A stretch of DNA of 8,035 nucleotides from Faecalicatena sp. (GTDB lineage: Bacteria > Bacillota > Clostridia > Lachnospirales > Lachnospiraceae), in the NCBI GenBank assembly GCA_009774255.1, contig VSNK01000208.1, positions 1 to 8,035 of the forward strand, given 5' to 3'. Under the pieces are notes generated by a model that made no database searches, had not been told where the DNA came from, and was given only the letters and a program-made list of their open reading frames with translations. Each line of letters opens with the position of its first letter. The first letter of the stretch is position 1. Positions 1 through 5,984 of the stretch are shown here, piece by piece. A program made the translations under genes and the position numbers.

Positions 1-75
1 TAAAAAAGCAACATTTATTCATTATTATTTAAGCAATGATGTACTAGGTGATTTTTATAAATATTTAATAAAATA

Positions 76-127
76 GCATAATGGTATAAAAGGCCTAAAA
101 TACGGCTATTTATTAGTCGCATAATGG
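76..127. repeat. 9-bp direct repeat GCATAATGG (two copies) in the leader of the transport operon
   Basis: GCATAATGG occurs at 76-84 and again at 119-127, 43 bp apart, about four helical turns, so both copies face the same side of the DNA. The second copy lies in the spacer of the predicted promoter. A short inverted repeat AAATA-CGGC-TATTT (98-111) lies between them. Direct repeats near a promoter fit an AraC-type activator, which often controls such sugar operons, but the AT-rich background makes chance a real alternative. Nothing else, including any gene end, is recognisable in 1-108. Confidence 0.25.
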
Positions 128-137
128 AAGGTATAAT
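109..137 (+). promoter_or_regulatory. candidate sigma-A promoter of the sugar transport operon
   Basis: A perfect -10 box TATAAT sits at 132-137. At 17-bp spacing the -35 position reads TTTATT (109-114), only 3 of 6 matches to TTGACA. A weak -35 with a perfect -10 is what an activator-dependent promoter looks like. Transcription would start near 144, giving a leader of about 50 nt before the ATG at 194. A second, weaker TATAAA lies at 85-90. Confidence 0.5.
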
Positions 138-193
138 ATTTTCATCAGAGAAACCAAAGATGTTTCTGTATAGGGAAAGGAGAAAGTGAAGCA

Positions 194-1477
194 ATGAGAA
201 AAAGAAAAGCAGTAGTTAGCGTACTTCTGGCAGGCATCATGCTGATCGCGATGGCGCTCAGTGCATGCGGCACAGATGAAAACGCGGGCAAGACCGTGGT
301 CGAACTGGTACAGTACAAGCCGGAAGCCGTGGACGTGTTCGAGAAGTTGGAAGAGCAGTTCAATGCGACGCATGACGACATTGTACTCAAGATCGACTCC
401 CCGAATGATGCAATGACAATTTTGAAAACCCGGTTTATCCGTGAGAACTATCCGGATATCATCGGAATCGGAGGAGACATCAACTATTCTTACTTCGTGG
501 ATTCCAACATTCTGGCGGATGTCTCCGATTATCAGGGCTTAAGCAGCATCAAGCAGGCTTATCTGGACATCCTGGAGAATCTGGAGTTCGTTCCTACGGA
601 AGGGACCTTCGGTGTTCCCTATGTGGCGAACGCGGCCGGCGTGCTCTACAACAGGGATATGTTCGAGGAACACGGCTGGGAGATTCCGGAGACCTGGGAT
701 GAGTTCATCGGCCTTTGTAAAGAGATTCAGTCAGAGGGCATCCAGCCATTGTACTTCGGCTTCAAAGATACCTGGACCTGTCTGGCTCCGTGGAATGCCC
801 TGGCAGTCGATCTGGCACCGGCGGATGTGTGTAAGCAGGTGAACCGCGGCGAGACCAATTTTACCAATGAGTACCGTGAGATTGCTGAGAAAATGCTGGA
901 AATGGTAGAATACGGCGAAGACGGACCGTTTGCGTATGGCTACAATGACGCATGTACCGCATTCGCGAACGGGGAGTGCGCGATGTATACCATCGGAAGC
1001 TATGCCGTACCCCAGATCAAATCCGTGAATCCAGATATGAACATTGACTCCTTCGTAATGCCGGGAAGTGATGAAAAAGGCGGCAACGTACTGAACTCCG
1101 GTGTGGACCTGCAGTTCTGCGTGACATCCGAGTGTAAGAACAAGGAAGCGGCTTATGAGGTCATCGACTTCCTTCTGGAGAATGAAAATATCCAGATGTA
1201 CCTGGATGACCAGAACGCGGTGCCCTGCAAGGACGATAACTTCCAGCTGGCAAGTGAAGTAGATGGTATGACAGAGTATATCGAAGAGGGTATCATGTCT
1301 GACTACCAGGATCACTACTATCCTTCCGAGATGGCAGTGGATGCGCAGATCCAGACATTCCTGATCAACCAGGATGTGGATGCGTTCCTTGCAAAATTTG
1401 ATAAGGACTGGCTGCGTTACAACCGCGACATTATCCGTCTGGTAGAGGAATATGAAGCGGCACACGGGAATGAGTAA
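194..1477 (+). CDS. carbohydrate ABC transporter substrate-binding lipoprotein (CUT1, MsmE/RafE-like)
   Basis: The 427-aa protein begins with a lipoprotein signal: basic MRKRK, a hydrophobic stretch at about 7-21, and the lipobox LSAC with the lipidated cysteine at 25. The mature part has the two-lobe family-1 sugar-binding layout: an N-terminal VELVQY strand, the PDI motif near residue 86, a central FANGECAMYTIGSYAV segment typical of the family, and a C-terminal helical lobe. Length is normal. AGGAG at 178-182 lies 11 nt before the ATG. It would be anchored outside the membrane and deliver sugar to the two permeases that follow 21 nt downstream. The family is certain; the alpha-galactoside substrate is inferred from the GH36 enzyme next door, since binding-protein sequence alone does not give the ligand. 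Confidence 0.92.
   Translation: MRKRKAVVSVLLAGIMLIAMALSACGTDENAGKTVVELVQYKPEAVDVFEKLEEQFNATHDDIVLKIDSPNDAMTILKTRFIRENYPDIIGIGGDINYSYFVDSNILADVSDYQGLSSIKQAYLDILENLEFVPTEGTFGVPYVANAAGVLYNRDMFEEHGWEIPETWDEFIGLCKEIQSEGIQPLYFGFKDTWTCLAPWNALAVDLAPADVCKQVNRGETNFTNEYREIAEKMLEMVEYGEDGPFAYGYNDACTAFANGECAMYTIGSYAVPQIKSVNPDMNIDSFVMPGSDEKGGNVLNSGVDLQFCVTSECKNKEAAYEVIDFLLENENIQMYLDDQNAVPCKDDNFQLASEVDGMTEYIEEGIMSDYQDHYYPSEMAVDAQIQTFLINQDVDAFLAKFDKDWLRYNRDIIRLVEEYEAAHGNE
276..290 (+). promoter_or_regulatory. cre-like (CcpA) sequence inside the start of the lipoprotein gene
   Basis: ATGAAAACGCGGGCA fits the catabolite-responsive consensus WTGNAANCGNWNNCW at every fixed position except one W. It lies about 130 nt after the predicted transcription start, in the codons for the flexible linker just after the lipid-bearing cysteine. 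cre sites in early coding sequence can act as roadblocks in Firmicutes, and glucose repression of an alpha-galactoside importer would make sense. One degenerate 15-mer is weak evidence. Confidence 0.22.
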
Positions 1478-1498
1478 TCGGAAAGGAGTGGGAAGAAA

Positions 1499-2365
1499 AT
1501 GAAAAAAATGAATGACAGAGAACGGACATTTTTGTTGATGACGATACCGATCCTCATTTTGTTCTTCTTGTTTAACACATTACCCCTGATCAAGGGTGCG
1601 ATCTACAGTTTTACGAACTTTAAGGGCTATGGTTCTTATGACTGGGTCGGAATCCGTAACTATGTAGACCTGTTCCAGGACGGACGTGTCGGCAGATCCT
1701 ACTGGTTCACCTTTAAGCTGGCCCTGGTTTCCACCATTGCGGTCAATGTGATCAGCCTGATCCTGGCACTTGGCCTGAACAGCAAGATCAAATTTAAGAG
1801 CGCGCTGCGCGGACTGTACTTTATCCCGAACATCCTGGGCGCGTTGGTAGTCGGCTACATTTTCAATTATTTCTTTACATACATCCTTCCGGCAGTGATT
1901 CAGATGATGGGCGGCGAAGGAACCAGTATGCTGGCAAGTACCAAGTGGGCATGGGTTGCCATCATGATCGTATGTGCATGGCAGTCCATCGCAATGAATA
2001 CGATCATCTACATCTCCGGTCTCCAGACCGTGCCGGAGGACGTATATGAGGCAGGCTCCATTGACGGCGCGACCGGGTGGGCTCAGTTCAAGCACCTGAC
2101 CTTCCCGCTGATCCTTCCATTTTTCAGCATCAACATGGTGCTGTGTATGAAGAACTTCCTGATGGTATTCGATCAGATCATGGCATTGACAAAGGGCGGT
2201 CCGGCACAGAGTACCGAATCCATCTCCTACCTGATCTACAACAACGGTATGTCAGGCGGACAGTTCGGTTTCCAGAGCGCCAACGCAGTAGTCTTCTTTA
2301 TCATGATTGTAGTGATCTCCGTAGCACAGATGACATTTACAAGTAAGAGGGAGGAGCAGTTATAA
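1499..2365 (+). CDS. carbohydrate ABC transporter permease 1 (CUT1, MsmF/UgpA/MalF-type)
   Basis: The 288-aa integral membrane protein has six hydrophobic spans at about 10-30, 70-94, 106-128, 150-174, 200-222 and 258-280. The cytoplasmic coupling (EAA) loop is clear: EAGSIDGA at 184-191 followed by FKHLTFPLI; this is where the ATPase docks. The late loop TKGGPAQST followed by a hydrophobic last span is typical of the MalF/UgpA side of CUT1 pairs. There is no large extra periplasmic loop as in E. coli MalF, so it is of the short MsmF type. AAAGGAG at 1482-1488 lies 10 nt before the chosen ATG; a second in-frame ATG at 1508 is possible but would be too far from it. It pairs with the next gene to form the channel. 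Confidence 0.92.
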   Translation: MKKMNDRERTFLLMTIPILILFFLFNTLPLIKGAIYSFTNFKGYGSYDWVGIRNYVDLFQDGRVGRSYWFTFKLALVSTIAVNVISLILALGLNSKIKFKSALRGLYFIPNILGALVVGYIFNYFFTYILPAVIQMMGGEGTSMLASTKWAWVAIMIVCAWQSIAMNTIIYISGLQTVPEDVYEAGSIDGATGWAQFKHLTFPLILPFFSINMVLCMKNFLMVFDQIMALTKGGPAQSTESISYLIYNNGMSGGQFGFQSANAVVFFIMIVVISVAQMTFTSKREEQL

Positions 2366-3207
2366 TGAAAGAGAAAGTAAACGAGAGAGTAAACTGGCCT
2401 ATTACCATCCTGCTGATCATTGGACTGATCACTGTAGCTTTTCCGCTCTATATGACGATCGTTATTGCGTTTAAGCAGCCTAGCGAGATGACAAACAGCA
2501 TCTCCGGGATCCTTTCCCTGCCGAAGAGCTGGAGCCTTGCGAACTTTGCGGAGGCAATGCGTGTGACAGATTTCTGGCGTTCCCTGTTTAACAGCTTTCT
2601 GATCACGGTGATCACGGTGGTGGTATCCATCCTGATCCATTCTATGATCGGATATGCGGTTGGAAGAAATAAAGCAAAAAATAAATTTTATAATTTTGCA
2701 TACCTGTACATCGTAAGCGGTATGTTCGTACCATTCGCGATTCTGATGATGCCCCTGGTAAAACAGACGGCTCAGATGGGAATTGACAACCTGGTGGGCG
2801 TTATCCTCTGCTATGTCGTATTCTATATGCCGATGAATGTGCTGCTGTATTCCGGATATCTGGTAAATATCCCGATTGCGCTGGAAGAAGCGGCTCGTGT
2901 GGACGGGGCAAGCACCTTCCGTACCTACTGGAGCATCATTTTCCCGATCATGAAGCCTATGCATGCAACGGTTGCGGTACTGACAGCGTTGGGTACATGG
3001 AATGACGTTATGACGCCTCTTGTAATCATGTCAGGAAGCGGAATGAATACACTGCCTCTGGCACAGCTGACATTCCAGACACAGTTCGGTACGAACTACA
3101 ACCTGGCATTTGCATCATACCTGCTGGCACTGCTGCCGATCCTGATCTTCTACATTATCTGTCAGAAGCAGATCCTGAACGGTGTAGTAAACGGCGCGGT
3201 GAAATAG
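2365..3207 (+). CDS. carbohydrate ABC transporter permease 2 (CUT1, MsmG/UgpE/MalG-type)
   Basis: The 280-aa protein has six predicted spans (about 12-35, 72-95, 108-130, 140-163, 196-216, 252-272) and a textbook EAA loop, EEAARVDGA at 174-182, followed by the FPIMKP stretch. The FKQPSEM segment after span 1 is typical of MalG-like partners. Its ATG overlaps the stop of permease 1 by one base (TAATG), which suggests translational coupling and a one-to-one ratio. GGGAGGAG at 2349-2356 supplies its own ribosome site 8 nt ahead. The gene ends with tandem stops TAG TAA. No nucleotide-binding protein follows, so the importer must borrow an ATPase such as MsmK/MsiK from elsewhere, as is usual for Firmicutes CUT1 systems. 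Confidence 0.92.
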   Translation: MKEKVNERVNWPITILLIIGLITVAFPLYMTIVIAFKQPSEMTNSISGILSLPKSWSLANFAEAMRVTDFWRSLFNSFLITVITVVVSILIHSMIGYAVGRNKAKNKFYNFAYLYIVSGMFVPFAILMMPLVKQTAQMGIDNLVGVILCYVVFYMPMNVLLYSGYLVNIPIALEEAARVDGASTFRTYWSIIFPIMKPMHATVAVLTALGTWNDVMTPLVIMSGSGMNTLPLAQLTFQTQFGTNYNLAFASYLLALLPILIFYIICQKQILNGVVNGAVK

Positions 3208-3263
3208 TAATATATGACCTGATCAAGGTAAATGAGATCGGCCTGATGCAGATGCCGGCTCAT

Positions 3264-3313
3264 CAGTCAAGGCGGACTTTCTATAAGTCCGCCTTGACTG
3301 TTAATAAAATTTT
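3264..3313 (+). terminator. strong intrinsic terminator ending the transport operon
   Basis: CAGTCAAGGCGGACTT (3264-3279) and its exact reverse complement (3285-3300) form a perfect 16-bp stem with a TCTAT loop. The tail TTAATAAAATTTT is T-rich but interrupted. The stem is long and GC-rich enough that termination is likely. It separates the importer genes from the alpha-galactosidase, which has its own promoter 20 bp later. Confidence 0.82.
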
Positions 3314-3333
3314 GGAAAAAAATAGAAAAATGA

Positions 3334-3362
3334 TTGCACAGGTCAGATTCATGCGCTATACT
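3334..3362 (+). promoter_or_regulatory. candidate promoter of the alpha-galactosidase gene
   Basis: TTGCAC (3334-3339) and TATACT (3357-3362) are separated by exactly 17 bp. The -10 box matches 5 of 6, the -35 box only TTG. Transcription would begin near 3369, leaving a leader of about 70 nt before the ATG at 3441. Lying directly after a terminator, it is what would be needed for independent expression. Confidence 0.55.
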
Positions 3363-3394
3363 TAGTGCGATTACGCTGTGAAAAAATTGGAGCT

Positions 3395-3411
3395 TGATAT
3401 ACGCTGTATCA
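3395..3411. promoter_or_regulatory. operator-like palindrome downstream of the alpha-galactosidase promoter
   Basis: TGATATACGCTGTATCA has arms TGATATA and TGTATCA that match 6 of 7 as an inverted repeat around CGC. It falls about 27-43 nt after the predicted start of transcription, where a bound repressor would block elongation. Its core TACGCTGT also occurs as a direct repeat at 3372-3379, 28 bp upstream. The cognate regulator is not in the window. Confidence 0.35.
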
Positions 3412-3426
3412 GGTGCAATGTGAGAA

Positions 3427-3432
3427 AAGGAG
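3427..3432 (+). promoter_or_regulatory. ribosome binding site that fixes the alpha-galactosidase start
   Basis: AAGGAG ends 8 nt before ATG 3441. The same frame is open further upstream to a GTG at 3378, but that GTG lacks any Shine-Dalgarno sequence and lies only about 9 nt after the predicted transcription start. Starting at 3441 also puts the catalytic residues at numbers that coincide with the Geobacillus AgaA numbering. Confidence 0.85.
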
Positions 3433-3440
3433 AAAAAGAT

Positions 3441-5624
3441 ATGGGAATTTTTTTTGATGAAGCGAGAAAAGTTTTTACACTGCACACGAAAGATTCAACG
3501 TATCAAATGCAGGTCGATCCGTTTGGATTTCTTCTGCATTTATACTATGGCAGGAAGACCGAAGGCTGTATGGACTATCTGCTGACCTATACGGACAGAG
3601 GCTTTTCCGGCAATCCGTACGATGTGGGCAGTGACCGAACCTATTCGATGGATGTTTTGCCGCAGGAATTCCCTTGCCTGGGCAACGGGGACTACAGAAG
3701 CCCGGCGATTGCCGTGAGAAATGCAGATGGCTCGGTCAGTTGTGATCTCCGATTCAAAGGATATGAGATCAAAAATGGAAAATATGGAATCAAAGGGCTT
3801 CCGGCCGTGTATGCGGAGGAAAGCGAGGCGCAGACATTGGAAATACATATGGAAGACCCGGTGACAAAGGTCGCCGTGGAACTTCTGTATGGTGTGCTGC
3901 CGGAGTATGATGTGATCACACGGAGCGCAAGGGTAAGGAATGGCGGAAAGAGCAAAGTGTATCTGGAAAAGCTGCAGCCGGCCAATCTGGATTTTGTACA
4001 TGGAGATTTCGACTTTATCAGTTTTTATGGGCGTCACGCGATGGAACGGAATTTTCAGAGGACTCCGGTGGTTCATGGCGTCCAGTCGATCGGCAGCAGG
4101 AGAGGAACTTCCAGCCATCAGTACAATCCGATGATGATCCTGGCAGACAGGGATGCAACGGAGGATACGGGAAGCTGTTATGCGATGTCATTTTTGTACA
4201 GCGGAGGCTTTAAGGGTGAAGTAGAGTTGGATCAGTTCAATCAGACAAGGCTCCAGCTTGGGCTCTATGAAGAAAGATTTTCCTATCCTCTGGAGCCGGA
4301 GGAGGAGTTCTGTGCCCCGGAGGTTGTGATGACATACAGCCGCAGTGGTCTGGCGAAGCTGTCCCAGAATCTTCATACCTGCTTCCGGACGCACCTGTGC
4401 CGCGGAAAATACAGAGATGTGGTGCGGCCGATCCTGGTGAACAGCTGGGAGGCATCTTATTTTGATTTTGACGGCGAGGCGATCTATCAGCTTGCGAAGC
4501 AGGCGTCGGAGCTGGGAATCGAGATGCTGGTGCTGGATGACGGATGGTTCGGAAAACGGGACGACGACAACAGCGGACTGGGAGACTGGTACGCAAATGA
4601 AGAGAAGCTGGGAGAATCCCTGGAAAGTCTGATCGGAAGGATCAACAGTCTTGGTATGAAGTTTGGAATCTGGATTGAGCCGGAGTCTGTCAATGAGGAC
4701 AGCGCGCTGTTTCAGCGTCATCCGGACTGGGCAATGCGGATTCCCGGGCGCAATCCGGTTCGTGCAAGGAACCAGCTGGTACTGGACTTTTCCAGAAAAG
4801 AGGTCGTAGATTCTATCTTTGAGCAGATCTGCAATGTTCTGGACAAAGGGAATATTGAGTATGTAAAGTGGGATATGAACAGAGGGCTCGCGGATATTTA
4901 TTCCTGCGGGACACAGGAGCAGGGAAAGGTTCTTCATGACTATGTACTGGGCTTGTATGATTTTCTGGAACGTCTGGTGCAGAGATATCCGAACATCCTG
5001 ATCGAAGGCTGCAGCGGTGGCGGCGGAAGATTTGACGCCGGGATGCTCTATTACACGCCGCAGATCTGGTGCAGTGACAATACGGACGCGGCAGACCGGG
5101 TGCGGATCCAGTACGGGACTTCCTTTGGATATCCGGTGTCCACGGTCGGATCCCATGTATCCGCGGTTCCGAATCATCAGACGGGAAGAAATATGTCTCT
5201 GGAGACGAGATCGATCACTGCGATGGCAGGCACTTTTGGGTATGAGCTGGATCTGGGAAGACTTTCGGAAGAAGAAAAACGGGATATCCGCCGTCAGGTG
5301 GCAGATTATCATAAATACGCGATGCTGATCCAGAATGGACTGTACTATCGTCTGACCAACCCGTTCGAGCAGCCGGTGGGGGCATGGCAGTTCATTTCCG
5401 AGGACAAGTCACAGGTGCTTCTCTGTGCGGTGATGTTGGAGCTCCATGGAAATATGACGGTGGATTATGTGAAGCCGAAGGGGCTGAAAAGCGGCCATAT
5501 GTACCGGGAACTGGTAAGCGGCAGGCTGTATGCCGCAGATGCGCTGATGGAGATGGGGCTTCCGCTTCCGGCAGCATCCGGAGAATACCAGGCGTACCAG
5601 ATATATTTTGAACTGGAACAATAA
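3441..5624 (+). CDS. alpha-galactosidase, glycoside hydrolase family 36 (cytoplasmic)
   Basis: The 727-aa enzyme hydrolyses terminal alpha-1,6-galactose from raffinose-type sugars and melibiose by a retaining mechanism. It has the subgroup-I GH36 layout: N-terminal beta-supersandwich (about 1-320), TIM barrel (about 325-640), C-terminal beta domain. Visible motifs are NSWEA (334-338, Trp336), the galactose-binding LDDGWFG with Asp366 and Asp367, the WIEPE segment, KWDMN with the nucleophile Asp478, CSGGGGRFD (524-532), and WCSDNTD with the likely acid/base Asp546. Length and numbering track the well-studied 729-aa Geobacillus AgaA almost exactly. Homologues are tetramers. There is no signal peptide, so it acts on imported sugar. 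It follows the importer operon but sits behind a terminator with its own promoter. Residue 355 is Ala, as in the high-affinity AgaA rather than AgaB (from memory of published work). All catalytic residues are present and nothing looks broken. Confidence 0.96.
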   Translation: MGIFFDEARKVFTLHTKDSTYQMQVDPFGFLLHLYYGRKTEGCMDYLLTYTDRGFSGNPYDVGSDRTYSMDVLPQEFPCLGNGDYRSPAIAVRNADGSVSCDLRFKGYEIKNGKYGIKGLPAVYAEESEAQTLEIHMEDPVTKVAVELLYGVLPEYDVITRSARVRNGGKSKVYLEKLQPANLDFVHGDFDFISFYGRHAMERNFQRTPVVHGVQSIGSRRGTSSHQYNPMMILADRDATEDTGSCYAMSFLYSGGFKGEVELDQFNQTRLQLGLYEERFSYPLEPEEEFCAPEVVMTYSRSGLAKLSQNLHTCFRTHLCRGKYRDVVRPILVNSWEASYFDFDGEAIYQLAKQASELGIEMLVLDDGWFGKRDDDNSGLGDWYANEEKLGESLESLIGRINSLGMKFGIWIEPESVNEDSALFQRHPDWAMRIPGRNPVRARNQLVLDFSRKEVVDSIFEQICNVLDKGNIEYVKWDMNRGLADIYSCGTQEQGKVLHDYVLGLYDFLERLVQRYPNILIEGCSGGGGRFDAGMLYYTPQIWCSDNTDAADRVRIQYGTSFGYPVSTVGSHVSAVPNHQTGRNMSLETRSITAMAGTFGYELDLGRLSEEEKRDIRRQVADYHKYAMLIQNGLYYRLTNPFEQPVGAWQFISEDKSQVLLCAVMLELHGNMTVDYVKPKGLKSGHMYRELVSGRLYAADALMEMGLPLPAASGEYQAYQIYFELEQ

Positions 5625-5630
5625 GTGACA

Positions 5631-5656
5631 GGTTACACCGTAACCATGGCGGTTAC
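5631..5656. repeat. three alternating GGTTAC/GTAACC blocks after the alpha-galactosidase stop
   Basis: GGTTAC (5631-5636), GTAACC (5640-5645) and GGTTAC (5651-5656) lie in a row, so the middle block can pair with either neighbour (loops ACC or ATGGC). The first two lie outside the inserted element and form a 15-bp palindrome; the third straddles the element's left end. Neither hairpin is followed by a T-run, so this is not a convincing terminator. The flanking palindrome echoes the element ends (GTTAC/GTAAC), so it may be an insertion hot spot or a scar of an earlier copy. Confidence 0.6.
5643..5651. repeat. left target-site duplication (ACCATGGCG) of the 221-bp element
   Basis: This 9-bp sequence ends exactly where the left terminal inverted repeat begins and is repeated without mismatch at 5873-5881, exactly where the right terminal repeat ends. 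CCATGG is itself a palindrome, so part of it could also be read as an extension of the inverted repeat, but ACC and CG are shared only in direct orientation. Confidence 0.75.
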
Positions 5657-5872
5657 TGTTCACTCCTGGACCGTGCACCACGCTGCACGGTTAGCCGCCA
5701 GAAAAGTGATGGGGCAATGACATCTGCCCCATCGCCGAAGGGCACTGAACGTCCGGTGGACGTTCGCTTAGTGCGTACCGAAGCGGAGCGTAGACATTTT
5801 AAAAGGCAGATGTCGTTACTATGAGCGGCCGGTTAGGACGTGAATAGTAACGGCTTGCCAGTGAACTGTAAC
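5652..5872. mobile_element. 221-bp MITE-like non-autonomous element with terminal inverted repeats
   Basis: The left end GTTACTGTTCACT (5652-5664) and right end AGTGAACTGTAAC (5860-5872) are inverted repeats matching at 12 of 13 positions. Both ends abut a perfect 9-bp direct repeat. No reading frame inside is long enough to be a transposase, so it would have to be moved in trans. A third, internal inverted copy of the end motif lies at 5840-5851. The interior is almost entirely foldable. A 9-bp duplication is known for several IS families, for example ISLre2, IS256 (8-9 bp) and IS4 relatives; I cannot assign the parent. It sits between the alpha-galactosidase stop and the secG promoter, leaving the latter intact by about 40 bp. 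A structured RNA gene is the main alternative reading. Confidence 0.75.
5666..5854 (+). repeat. cluster of hairpins filling the interior of the 221-bp element
   Basis: Perfect stems are visible: ACCGTGCA/TGCACGGT (5670-5677 with 5684-5691), GATGGGGCA/TGCCCCATC (5708-5716 with 5725-5733), GAACGTCC/GGACGTTC (5747-5754 with 5758-5765) extended by GCACT/AGTGC (5742-5746 with 5770-5774), and CGTTACTAT/ATAGTAACG (5814-5822 with 5844-5852). GACATCTGCC (5719-5728) is also an exact complement of GGCAGATGTC (5805-5814), a long-range pairing that would break the second hairpin. This is far more pairing than expected by chance in under 200 nt. No known riboswitch or RNA family was recognised. Confidence 0.7.
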
Positions 5873-5881
5873 ACCATGGCG
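5873..5881. repeat. right target-site duplication (ACCATGGCG) of the 221-bp element
   Basis: Exact second copy of the 9-bp sequence at 5643-5651, starting at the first base after the right terminal inverted repeat. Removing the element plus one copy would rejoin the alpha-galactosidase downstream palindrome to the sequence leading to the secG promoter. Confidence 0.75.
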
Positions 5882-5912
5882 GCAGGTAAAACGAAAAACA
5901 AAAAAGAAATGC

Positions 5913-5941
5913 TTGCCATCTATGGTGCGGTGTGTTAGAAT
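5913..5941 (+). promoter_or_regulatory. sigma-A promoter of secG with extended -10
   Basis: TTGCCA (5913-5918) and TAGAAT (5936-5941) are each 5 of 6 matches at the ideal 17-bp spacing, and TGT directly before the -10 gives an extended -10 motif. Transcription would start near 5948, about 37 nt before the secG ATG. It begins 31 bp after the right duplication of the upstream element, so the insertion did not disrupt it. Confidence 0.75.
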
Positions 5942-5984
5942 TGATTTAATTGTGAATCAGAAGAAAAACAGGAGGTGTGTACAG

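Noticed and set aside
731..1465. 244-codon open frame on the minus strand
   Set aside because: It lies fully opposite the lipoprotein gene, has no ribosome site, and its translation (His- and Ile-rich, no domain) resembles the usual shadow of a coding strand.
3233..3266. Hairpins TGAG/CTCA plus CGGC/GCCG, or CTGATG/CATCAG, before the operon terminator
   Set aside because: Short, interrupted stems that overlap the much stronger 16-bp terminator stem; probably incidental.
3378..3440. 21-codon N-terminal extension of the alpha-galactosidase from a GTG
   Set aside because: No Shine-Dalgarno sequence, too close to the predicted transcription start, and the operator-like palindrome lies in it; ATG 3441 has a good site and gives the normal family length.
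4188..5312. 374-codon open frame on the minus strand
   Set aside because: It mirrors the GH36 catalytic domain, which is unquestionably coding on the plus strand with intact motifs; no start signal or recognisable fold.
5622..5663. Intrinsic terminator for the alpha-galactosidase
   Set aside because: GGTTAC/GTAACC hairpins exist but no T-run follows either one; I see no convincing terminator for this gene before the secG promoter.
5625..5872. Riboswitch or known structured RNA for secG
   Set aside because: The structures lie upstream of the secG promoter, so they are not in its leader, and the inverted ends with a flanking duplication explain the region better as an inserted element.
5913..5984. 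24-codon N-terminal extension of SecG
   Set aside because: The upstream start falls on the -35 box of the secG promoter, and the extended sequence is not SecG-like; ATG 5985 has an excellent ribosome site.
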